Assembly (NCBI RefSeq): GCF_001625215.2
Contig: NC_030385.2
Coordinates: forward strand, 45,843,598 to 45,907,597
DNA: 64,000 nt
From: Daucus carota subsp. sativus
Lineage: Eukaryota; Streptophyta; Magnoliopsida; Apiales; Apiaceae
Direction: 5' to 3'
Below are positions 1 through 9,946 of this stretch, in pieces (the stretch's first letter is position 1; each line of letters begins with the position of its first letter). The notes under the pieces were generated by a model. The model saw only the letters and a program-made list of their open reading frames with translations, did no database searches and was not told where the DNA came from. Both the position numbers and the translations under genes were made by a program.

Positions 1-1021
1 TTATATCATTATATAAATTATATTATAAAATATTATAATATAAATAATATGGGTCGCCCTTTGAAATAATATTCTAAATGGTGTGAAAAAATTTAATTTA
101 TAAATAATAAATTAAAATTCTATGTATCATGCCAATGTAGTGTTTGTTTTTCTGATTTGGTTTTGGTGCATAATGAAGAACACAAAATGCTGCTTATAAG
201 GACACAATTCAAAAGAAAACACTGTGCTTGAACAGTGGATGCATTTGCTTTCTTCACTTAATGGATTTGCAGAATCGTCCTCTCACCAAAAAAGTCATTC
301 TTTCAGCATTAAAAACATGCATAAATAGTGGATGCATTTGATTTTTCCAAATAATGGATTTGCAGAATCGTCCTCTCACAAAAGAAGTCATCTTTCAGCA
401 GTGAAAACAGGCTTGAATATTTGATGCAGATTGTTTTCTCTACTTAATGGATTTGCAGAAAAACGTCCTCTCAGCAAAAAAGTGAATATTTGAGCAGTAA
501 CAACAGGCTGGCTTATTGAATTATTGAATGATTTCAATGAAGTTGGCAGCTTTGTCCAGTGTTAAATCAATGTTTTGTAATAAAAAGCTAAAAAACCTAC
601 TGCCTTAGATGTGACCATACAATCAAAATTATTTGCACACTCCTCAAAAAATAATTCTCTGCATCACATTTTAATATTAGGTAAATAAAACTTTAAATAT
701 TAGATAAATAATTAATAAACTATAAATATTAGGTAAATAAAAAAACATTAGGTAAAAATTAGATAAAGGAAAAAATATTTCCGAATTAAATTAAATTAAA
801 AAATATAATATTACAATCTATAATATTATATTATATCATTACATAATATAATAATATAAAATATAATATCACAAATAATGTATAAGAATTATCCGATTAA
901 TGATTTTATTTTTAAAAAAAATATATCACAAATAATGTATAAGAATTTTATGATTTTTTTATATTATATCATTATATAATATAATATTATAAAAATATTA
1001 TATTATTTTAAAAAAAATTAT
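1..1021. other. AT-rich intergenic DNA
   Basis: Very AT-rich sequence with many ATATTATA-like runs. I see no credible coding region. It holds the tandem repeat listed at 236-500. Confidence 0.7.
236..500. repeat. Imperfect tandem repeat, about 3 units of 85-90 bp
   Basis: Three successive diverged units share 'aatggatttgcagaa', then 'cgtcctctca', then an AAAGT-containing tail with 'tcagca'. The units begin near 236, 325 and 418. No coding potential is seen. Confidence 0.6.
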
Positions 1022-1029
1022 TATATTAT

Positions 1030-1225
1030 AATTAGGGTTGTTTCAAAGAAATGGGGCACATATCAAAGAGCTTGGGTAGCTCTTTGAAAATGCGACCCCA
1101 AGGGGGGATTTTCAACAAGCTTGGGTAGCTCTTTGAAAACGCGACCCAAGGGGGATTTTCAAGCTTGGGTCGCTTTTTCAAAGCGCGACCCCTGTTGGAG
1201 AAATCGTTTTCGTTCGGGTCGCTCT
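1030..1225. repeat. Tandem 'cttgggtagctctttgaaaa' repeat
   Basis: Two to three imperfect units of about 55 bp contain 'gcttgggtagctctttgaaaa' followed by 'gcgaccc(c)aagg'. Inverted versions such as 'aaagcgcgacccc' are also present. A related 'gggtcgccctttgaaa' lies at 51-66. Probably a fragment of an unclassified repeat. Confidence 0.5.
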
Positions 1226-1621
1226 TTCTCGCCTCATTTAGACTGGTTAGTTTTGAAAGCTCGAAAAAAAACTGGTTAGTTTTGAAAAGTGGTTGAATAA
1301 ATTGGTTAGAAATGAGAGGGAGCCATGGTTTTCTGTCACTGCAGAAGTGTCAGGAGTTGGCATAATTGGCACACACACCCAAATGCTGCTGCTATGGCCT
1401 GTGGTCTGTCTATTCAGGCCACTTGACGACCAATGATAGCTCGCCCATGCTGAAGAATATAACAGGACTCGTACTCCATGTGATCGATTCCAAGGGGAAT
1501 AGACATAATATTTACATAAAATACCATAAGCTGGTAAATTTCGTGTTTGAAGTGAAAAAAATATAAACATAGTTTGGAGAAATATTTTACACTAGGAAAT
1601 CCGTATTCATAAGGGCACATA

Positions 1622-1806
1622 CAGTGGCGGATCTGGCTATGAAGTTAAGGGGGGTCAATTTTTTTGTAAAAAAAATTAAAAGGGGTCACAAAAAAATTAA
1701 GGGGGGTCAATTTCAATTTTACAACCTAAAAATATGTATAATATTAATAAAAAAAAAATTAAGGGGGTCAGTTGCCCCCTCTTGCCCCTTCTAAGATCCG
1801 CCTCTG
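1622..1806. mobile_element. hAT-type MITE in the 3' flank of the receptor kinase
   Basis: A 185-bp element with terminal inverted repeats CAGTGGCGGATCT / AGATCCGCCTCTG is flanked by a perfect 8-bp duplication GGCACATA (1614-1621 and 1807-1814). The interior is rich in 'ggggggtcaattt'. Short TIRs and an 8-bp target duplication are hAT hallmarks. It begins about 50 bp past the kinase stop codon, so it is probably in the 3' UTR. Confidence 0.8.
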
Positions 1807-1857
1807 GGCACATACTAGAAAATCCGATCAATGAAGTAAGAAATTTGTCTATACAGA

Positions 1858-4535
1858 TCATGCAGATTGGAGAATCTTGGTTTCTGGAGTATAATTGTCC
1901 ATATCAGCATGGTTGCTTCTGGCAGACATTGAATAAGCACGGCATGAATCACTGATCGAAAGGGTCCTTTCTTCGCGGCTTTCTTCAGAGGATGACTGTG
2001 TTCGACTGTCCAGTGAAATGTTATCAAATGACTTGAAACTCATAGCATGCTCTGTTGCTCGATTGACTATGGGTGCTCGGATTCTCTTTTTGCCTTGAAA
2101 TTTACTAATGACAGTAGACATTGATGGCCTCAGAGTAGGCGATGGATTCGTGCACATTAGTGCTAAGTTTAACATCCTTAGCGCCTCTTTCTTGGAGTAG
2201 TTTGAGCCAAGAATCGGGTCTACGAGGTCCAAAAGATTTCCCTGCTCCTGAAGGACATAGGCCTATTGAGAAACAAAAAACATGATCATAAGTTTTGTCT
2301 TGAGAATAAAAATTCAGAGGTCAGAGTGATCATTGAAAGCTTACCCAATCAAGAAGATTCATGAACTCCTCTATTGGTCTGAAATTGTTGTTGCTTTTCC
2401 CACTGACAATCTCCAGTGCAACAATTCCGAAGCTGTACACATCTGCTTTGTCAGTCAGGTAGCCCCTCATTGCGTATTCAGGAGCCATATAGCCTCTGAG
2501 AACAAGAAATGCAGAAATCACCATGCATGCATAATGATTATTCTCTTAAAGAAATACTAAGAAAAGAAATGCTCACATTGTTCCAGCAATTCGTGTGCTG
2601 ATATGGGTCTTTTCTTCTGAATCCAGCTTAGCCAAACCAAAATCGCCTATCTTTGCATTAAGATCTCTGTCAAGCAGCACATTAGTAGCCTTAATGTCTC
2701 TGTGTACAATTTTCAGCCTTGATTCTTCGTGAAGATAAGTCAGGCCTCTCGCTATCTGTAAGAATATTTTCTTCCTAGACGGCCAATCCAGGTTCAAGAG
2801 CTGTTCCTCGCGACCTTACAAGTGAACAACCAATTTAAAGGATGAGATGAAAACCATAAGGCTATCACGATGAAGAAAATGCATGTGAAAATGAGTGAAG
2901 TATCTACCGAAAAGTGCTCTAGCAAGACTATTGTTCTCCATGTGCTCATATACGAGCAACAACTGGTCTCCTTCTATACAACAGCCGACAAGCTTCACAA
3001 GGTTCGGGTGTTGCACAGCCACTATCATGCCTAATTCGTTGATGAATTCACGGGTTCCTTGTTTTGATTTGGGTGATAGCTGCTTAACAGCTATTTCTGC
3101 ATCATCTGGTAGGACTCCCTACAAGAAGCCAAATAAACATGAATTACCTGCAACCTAAGATTTTTATCTAAATTCTATGTCTATGTTGCAATGCTTGAAG
3201 CTCAAAGAAGAAAGCAAGTATTATACCTTGTAAACTGGCCCGAATCCACCTTCACCAATCTTATTAGCACAATCAAAGTCGTTGGTCGCAGCTTTGATCT
3301 GTCTCAGGCTAAAGTAAGCAGTTCGTGACTCTATAGCTTGTCGGAGTTCTGTATCAAGTTTAGTCATATGTTACAGAAGGAAGCCAATAGTACTGTTTTT
3401 ATATTAATTTTATGTTAACAAAATCTCTGACCTTTATCTTCGACGTCTTTTTTTCCTAGGCACCTCGTTTTCCAGAGTACTAAAAGAATCAAGATCACAA
3501 TGACAAATGCCCCAACCACAATGCCAACTATAGTTTCAGTAGAGAAATCACCAGTTTCAACATGAAAGTCTACAAGAAGACTATGATTAGGACTCATGAA
3601 AAGGCAGAACAATATAAGCTGAACAAGCAGAATTCAAGAATGTACTAACTTGGAGTTACAGTGATTGCTGATATAAGAGGTCCATATACACCTCTGTCAG
3701 GAACTAGGGTAGTTCCCTTCCCTGCCCAGTACAGATGGATCTCCAGAGTACCATTAACGACGGTAACATCATTATCCAAGGTGATTGCCTTTCCGAATCC
3801 TTTGGCTTCTTCAGCAATGTTAAAGTTCTTCCGTATAAGTTTTCCCTGTACAGAAACAAAATGTTAAGCCTGGACTAGAATAAGCCTATTTCTAAGGCTA
3901 GAAATATAAATGCGCCTCCCACTTACTTGGATGGATACATCAAAAATGCGCCTTCCAATGCTGTTATATGTCATGTCATCAGAATACTGTATTTCAGCAA
4001 AGTGGAGGCGAACTTTGTAACTACCACTTCGCAAGCAAAGTCCATAGTACTTGAGTGAAGAAGGGGCGAGGCGTGCTGTTTTATAAATTTCTTCACTCAT
4101 GTTGTTGTTCATTGCAAGAAAATTGCCTCTGTCATTGTTCAAAAACACTCCTGTACTGCTATATGCCCATTTCTCCGAAGAATAATAAGAAAAGTATGAT
4201 GGACCTTCTGGAACTAAGTCCTCTTCATACTCGTGTCCTCCCCAGTCCGTTGTGGTTCCTCCACAATTGATAAAAAGTGAGTGATCTGCGGGTTTCAGAG
4301 TAGCTCTTTAAATCAGAATATGAAGAATTTAGAAGTAACTCATCATCATAGTTGAAGAGCCAGATTGGTTTTACACTTACGTTTACTTTTTCGGGAGCAG
4401 GGGAGATCTTTCTTCAAGCACCAAGCAACTCTACAATACAAACTACGAGTAAGTTCCAGTTCATGTTGTGCTTATAAGAAACTAGTACATGCCATGTCCA
4501 TAGAAACTTACGAATTGCTTTCTGAAGATGACATG
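1858..4535 (-). CDS. LRR-VIII receptor-like kinase, 3' part (malectin-TM-kinase), split by retrotransposon
   Basis: Downstream half of a 24-exon receptor kinase gene whose upstream half is at 17490-20778. Exons on this side: 4512-4535 (second part of exon 15), 4381-4430, 3927-4285, 3650-3845, 3432-3569, 3227-3348, 2908-3118, 2577-2814, 2345-2495, 1858-2262. All junctions are GT-AG and keep frame. Numbering as if joined: malectin domain about 420-600 (starts [10 protein letters not shown]), TM about 616-636, Gly loop [10 protein letters not shown], Lys in [15 protein letters not shown] with D798, DFG at 816-818, APE in [11 protein letters not shown]. The kinase is therefore complete and of RD type. 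The family (LRR-VIII-2, LIK1/RFK1 type) acts at the plasma membrane in cell-surface signalling. Frames are intact, but the LTR element interrupts exon 15, so this allele should not make a normal receptor. Confidence 0.9.
4531..4535. repeat. Target site duplication ACATG (left copy)
   Basis: ACATG directly abuts the left LTR. The identical 5 bp follow the right LTR at 17490-17494. A 5-bp duplication is what Ty3 integrases make. It lies inside receptor-kinase exon 15. Confidence 0.92.
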
Positions 4536-5529
4536 TGTTGATAGAGGAATTTGGTGAATCAACAAACGTGAGGTTCGTTGCCGGAATAAGGTGTTTCACG
4601 GTGATTATATGACGAAGATCCGCCGTAGGCGGTGGTTTTCAGTGTTTGAGGGTGGCTGAGATCAAGGGAATATATTTCTGCTCTCGTTCTCACAACTCTC
4701 GATATATCCCCCTGATGTGCCTACGTACCCCTTTATATAGGGGATCAAGCCATACGTAGTTCTATGGAACCAGGAGTCCTAGTTTGATCAGGACTAGGCC
4801 TCTTGGCGATAAGATCGGAGATAGGCCGAAGGCCCATCCTGGAGAGTCCTACTCCTATTAGAATTAGTCTTGAGTATGACCACCTCAGACTCCTAATCCA
4901 AATAGATCACGGATTCAACGATATCTCCACTACGAGAGATAGCATCTACCACGACTCTTATGGAGAAGTTATCTGGGCAAGCCATGACCAACCCCTCGAG
5001 GAGCAGGGACATGTCCTCACCTCCCGGTGAGGTCTTCATCTTCAGACAAGGTAGACTAGGAGCCAACTTACACGATCGTCTCAATCCCCCAATGAGGACT
5101 AACTCACCAGAATACAGGATTCAGACATATGATCGGCCTTCACATTACCCCGGAGGGCCTTCAAGAACCATGATCACCTCAAGCCCCCACACGAGGGTCA
5201 ACTCGGCAGATAGCAGGATTGAGGATTGTAGATCATGCCCGGATGAGCCCGGGAACTATCAGATGAGCCTGATAACTACCAAATGAGCTTGGTAACTAGT
5301 CTTCATATCCCTCGGAAGGGTCGTCACGGAGACTCACTCATCCTCCCTCTCATACTTATTTCATAATTATGTCATTCTTTAAGTCAAAGGGCGCGTCCTT
5401 CGCGGGGAGACGCGTCCTTCCTCTTCCTTGTCTTCATGTTCTTCTTCCTGGACAAGAGACCGCTCCTCCCGGACCATGTCTGGGGAGGACGCGTCCTCTC
5501 CTTCACATAGTATAAAAACGGCCACAACA
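4536..5529 (-). repeat. 3' LTR (left in window)
   Basis: 994 bp, no mismatch seen against the LTR at 16496-17489. It carries three CGCG-motif copies (5388-5399, about 5407-5418, 5486-5497) in the U3 part and a TATATAAA on the minus strand (4732-4739). A plus-strand TATAAAAA lies at 5511-5518, close to the edge facing the antisense gene. Confidence 0.95.
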
Positions 5530-5547
5530 AGTACTCCCCAGATTCTT
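5530..5547 (-). other. Probable polypurine tract
   Basis: On the element's sense strand, GAATCTGGGGAGTAC directly precedes the 3' LTR. This purine-rich run is in the position where plus-strand DNA synthesis is primed. It is short and interrupted by pyrimidines, hence moderate confidence. Confidence 0.6.
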
Positions 5548-5728
5548 CTATCATTAAAAATGTTAGGGGAATCTCTAATGCTCAAACGATAATCCAGCTA
5601 TTGACATGACGCGTCCTCTCCAAGAGGCGCGTCCTCCTCTTTCGACCCTTGCCTGACGAATCCATACCATTTCTCCTGTCATTTAATTTCAATTTTAAAA
5701 TCAAAATGCCAGCTGTCCCCCTTTCCTC

Positions 5729-5736
5729 TATAAATA
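5729..5736 (+). promoter_or_regulatory. TATA box for the antisense gene
   Basis: TATAAATA in the context 'cctctataaataccc' on the plus strand, about 770 bp upstream of the antisense ATG at 6502. A CT-rich candidate leader follows ('ctcgtcttctccatttctc'). A 5'-UTR intron is possible ('ccaaag|gtacat' near 5875 as donor), but I cannot fix its acceptor. Confidence 0.55.
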
Positions 5737-6501
5737 CCCCTCAGAAACTCGTCTTCTCCATTTCTCACGACCGTTATCCATCTCTCCGGCGATTTGAACT
5801 TTCCGAGCACAACACCGCATTTTCCGACCTCCATTTGCAGATTTTAAGCACTCATTCCCTTCACCATCTCCAAAGGTACATTTTTCATCCACTTTGTTCA
5901 AGTTTCGTCAAGTAATTTGTTAGATCTGAGTATGTGTCTCTTCAGTTACCCCTCTGTTCTTCATTTCTTCAATCTGTATATATGTATGTATATCTGTATA
6001 TGCTATGCTTTGATCCATTAGATCCGCTTTAGCTATATGATAAAAGTGTTTGTAGAATGTAAATTCGTATCTAGGCTCAAGGCGCGTCCTTCAACTCTGG
6101 GCGCGCCCTACGCGCATCTTGATTTTCTTGCTTAGTAGTACACATTATTTGTGTAACCCTTTCTATCAAGATCCATCCATCCAACGAGAGGGCGCGGCCT
6201 ACCTGCAAGACGCGCCTTCTCCTATCCTTGAATCGTTACTCCCTTCTATGCCTTTTTCTAACTACCCAGTTTCCTTAATCTTATTTTCCAAGAGGCGCGC
6301 CCTGACAGCCGTTCCTTTATTGTTTTCTTTCAGCTGGCAGACGAGGGCGCGTCTCCTCCCTTTCACCCATTTAGGAGCTTTCTCGGACAACGGGGAATTT
6401 CTATCTCTCCTCCAGAGATCTTTTCTCCAACTCCACCCCGCCCTTCCTACATTCTCTCTGAAGACGAGAAAGAGAGAATCCTTCACAACCTCGCACGAGA
6501 T

Positions 6502-8820
6502 ATGGAATCTTCACATTCTTCAACTCCTCATACACCCCCTCCACCACCTGTTGAGGAAGCCATCAGCACCCCTACCATGACGGGCCGCCCCACAGACTAC
6601 GATTCGGATTTTGAAAACTGGCTGGAGGATCCCGAGGACGCGCCCAAGCGAAAGGGCGTGGGCAGAATGTACCAAATCATCTCCTCCTCTTCAGAGCACA
6701 GCACTTCTTCTCCTTCATCCGACAAAAACGATTCCAACTACGAGATATCGGACAAAGGGAATGAGGGCGCGTCCTCTCACCAAGCTAGCGAGGATAGCCA
6801 AGAGAGCCCTCAAGGCGCGTCCTCAAGTAAGGCACCCAGGGCTCACCCATCTCCTCCACCTTCTCCTGAGCCATACTCACATCCAAAGGTGGAAGAATGG
6901 GAAGAAGACGTAGATTGGACTGAGTATGAGGATATGGAGCTTTCTTCCAAAATGGTCGAAGAAATAAAGAAGAATAAGGGGAAGCTAAGCTGTGTAGACC
7001 AACCTTCTTCACTTTCTTGGGAGGAGCTGGAATGGACAATGGCCTACTATGAGCAAAAGGGGATTGCTGTGGTGCCCCTCGAGGGAATGAGGGCCCATCG
7101 ATTCGACATAGGAAACTACAGAATTCCTCGCCTTGTCCTGACCCCCCGACATGTGAGCTTAGGAGTGGGCGCGCCTTTACATGAATACTTCGAGGCCATC
7201 TGCGAATGGTTTGACATCGCACCCATCCAGCTGTCACCAAACTCCTACAAGTTGGCAGCAGGCCTATACATTCTATACAAAGACGAGGGGTACGGCGCGC
7301 CCTCTATGGAGGAGCTAAGCTATTTCTTCCGGCTCACGAGAAGCTCTTTGGGCTACTTCTTCCTTGTTGTCAGGAAGCAACACAACAACAAGGGATTTAG
7401 TGAAGGGCGCGCCTCCCACATCAAGAAATGGAAAGAACCTTTCTTTTACGTCTATGACGTTAAAAGAGTTAGGACGCAGTTCAACATTTCTCCAGGTCAG
7501 CACTTTTCCTCAGGACGCGTCCTTCCATCTATTAAAATCCTTTTTATTGACTCGTCCTTTGCCTTCTTTAGTTGAACGAGGGATGCCCTCCCTAGAGAAT
7601 GAGGCTCTGGAAAGGGCGCAACACATTTTGAATCTTCCTCACGAGAGGAAGAACATGACACTTCTCGTCACCACCCCGAATCTTGTTAGGGCTGGTTTCC
7701 TTTCCCCCACCATAGGCACTAAGGTGGGGTTCAAAGTGTTTAGAGACGGCAAACCCCTCACGGACAGAAAGCATAGGTTTTCTAGGAAAGAGTCCAGGGA
7801 GCCGAGTCCGGAAGATTTATCTGACCAAGGTATGATGGGGCGCGCCTTCCCTGTACCTTCAAGGCGCGTCTTACACCTTTTATGTATTGGCCACATCTTA
7901 CTTGTTTACTTTTGAAGCACATTTCTTATTCATATCTCTGGTTTATTAACTTATGTACATGACTAACGTGCCTTTACCATTGCTATGCAGATATGGCGAA
8001 CGTCCCTGCTTTTTTCAACCGGACCAGGCTTGGGGAGGGCGCGTCCTCCCAACCCTCGGGATCAAAACGGGGCGCGCCCGTCCTTGATACCCAGAAGCAG
8101 GGTGACAAGGCCAATCCTGCACAGGAGGATTCTCGGGTCCAGAAAAGACAGAGGGTGTTGAAGAAAGGGCAATCCTCCACTGGCCTAACGAGCAGGGCTC
8201 TAGGTGAGATAGGCGCGTCTATCGCCTCAGACGAGGAATTAAGAGCATGGCGCGCCAAGTCCGAGGCCGATAAGGATGCATGGATCCTCAAGGCCAGCTG
8301 TGAGATGTTGGTTCATAACATGGACCGAGAGAATGCTAAGGTGGCTCAGGAGACGCGCCTTTCGAATCTTGAGAAGGAGGTCTCCCAGCTTAAAAAAGAT
8401 GCGAAGAAGCAGGAGAAGGCGTTGCAAGCAGCCGAGAGCGCCAAAAAGGCAGCCGAGGAGAGCTTATCTTCCGAAAGGGCGCGCCTTGACAAGGAAATTG
8501 CTGATCTAAAGAAGGCGAACTCCACCCTCGAGTCTTCCAACCAGAGTCTGGTGGAGGAGAAAGATAAGGTTGAAGGCGCGTCCTTCTTTGAGGGCGTTTG
8601 TAGCTATATTGCTACGTTCCTCTCTGGGGAGCCTAACTATGATTGGCTTCCCAAGTTTGGGAAGACTGCAGCCGATTTCATGGCCAAGTTCCCAGAGGAG
8701 CATCCTGAGCTGATGGCGGCCAAGAAGGCAGAACTGGAGGCCACCCTGGCCAAGGAGGCAGCTGAAGGAACGGCGCGCCAGGAGGGCGGCCATCAAGGAG
8801 AGGACGCGTCTGATCCTTAA
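6502..8820 (+). CDS. Antisense three-exon gene of the retrotransposon (Transposase_28-like region plus coiled coil)
   Basis: Exons 6502-7495, 7572-7829 and 7991-8820 join in frame through two phase-1 GT-AG introns (CCAG|GTCAG...TTTAG; CAAG|GTATG...TGCAG) to give 693 aa. Residues 1-170 are Ser/Pro/acid-rich. Residues about 173-330 form a conserved-looking region (LHEYFEAICEWFDIAPIQLS, then NSYKLAAGLYILY) resembling the 'putative gypsy type transposon' domain (Transposase_28) of plant Tat extra ORFs. Residues about 530-612 are a strong Ala/Lys/Glu/Leu coiled coil, followed by a short conserved-looking tail. The gene runs opposite to gag-pol, ends about 1.1 kb from its 3' end, and has its own TATA box. 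Function unknown. The exon model is my inference from splice signals and frame, and no RNA was available. Several CGCG motifs lie inside the exons. Confidence 0.75.
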
Positions 8821-9946
8821 CCTATGTTACTATTCAATCCAGCCTTGTATCAAACAATGAATGTTCTAGATATTTCGAGGAGCAGGCCCTCTGTAAAACC
8901 TTGCAGATTGTAATTAATAATTACTTTGTTTTATGGGGCGCGCCCTAAACTTCTAATTGCGTTTTGCACAGTCTTTTGTTTGTCACTTTCTTTCATGCCT
9001 TCGTGTTTATATTCACATAATAGTATAAATGATAAGGCAGGGGAAGGACGAGCCTTTCCCGGGTGAGTGCGTCCTCCCTTATGTAGACATCAACCTTTCA
9101 CTCAAAGATGCAAGTCATGCTCCTGCATTTTCTTGTCATAAACACGAAGATAAATTACTCTTTTTAACACGGAGTGGGTCGCGCCCTTCCTCTCAGGATA
9201 TTATTGACATGAGAGGGCGCGTCCTCCGCTTGGGGATGTTTATCGACCGCTACTTAGGGCAACATAACCTTCTTAAACGTTTTTTAAAGACGATCATATT
9301 CCATGCTAAATAGATTAATGCGCCGTCTTCCGGAGGAGGCGTCCTCACAGATAATAATTTCACTTGGCTTCACTTTACATGAAAGTTTTGTTCGCACTAC
9401 TCCCCAAGTGATTTGTCTTATGAATGGTGGGGGAAGGACGCGCCTCTAGAACTCTTGCATCTCAGTGGATAGTTCATCCACTTTTAAGCCATTATTTTAC
9501 ACAGAAAGTTCAAGGGAAGAGGGGGCGCGGCCTCCACACATCCATGGGGACGCGTCTTTTGTAATGTTTTTCTTGTTTTCATAACTCATGATTATTAAGC
9601 CATCATTCTCCGGGCAACCCCTATTAAATGGTCAGGGGGGCGCGTCTTCCCCAGAATCTGGTGGGCGCGCCTGATATTAAAATACATTACACACGTTTTT
9701 GTATGGAAAACAGAGTGGCTCTAGGCCTTTTATTAAGGATAACTGAATCGTAATATGGCCTTTGGCCCATAGTAAATCAGATAACTAATTCGCTCGAGTA
9801 CGAAACCGCACCCGTCCCAAGGAGCTGTTAACTCCAAGGGGACATAAAAAGACTAGCAAGGGCCTTAGTCTAAAGAAGGGCGTATGTATACTACTCCCCT
9901 AGACTAGGTATGATGATTATTCATTGCTAGTCTACGTAGCCTGTGG
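8821..9946. other. Spacer between antisense gene and gag-pol 3' ends
   Basis: A convergent intergenic spacer inside the retrotransposon. It holds about ten copies of the AGGRCGCGYCCT-type motif (for example 9214-9225, and near 8937, 9437, 9638, 9663). A 94-codon ORF at 9029-9313 has no recognisable features and is probably chance. The 3' ends and poly(A) signals of both transcripts are expected here. Confidence 0.6.

Noticed and set aside
236-500. CRISPR-like spaced repeats
   Set aside because: Imperfect plant tandem repeat; spacers are themselves similar and there are no cas genes in this eukaryotic DNA.
6119-6580. 153-codon plus-strand ORF overlapping the antisense gene start
   Set aside because: Composition is that of a CT-rich leader, it lacks recognisable motifs, and it overlaps the better-supported ATG at 6502 in another frame.
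6785-7240. Minus-strand ORF opposite exon 1 of the antisense gene
   Set aside because: Shadow of the plus-strand coding exon, Arg/Pro-rich low-complexity translation.
9029-9313. 94-codon ORF in the retrotransposon spacer
   Set aside because: No domain, no start context of note, and it crosses several CGCG motifs; most likely chance.
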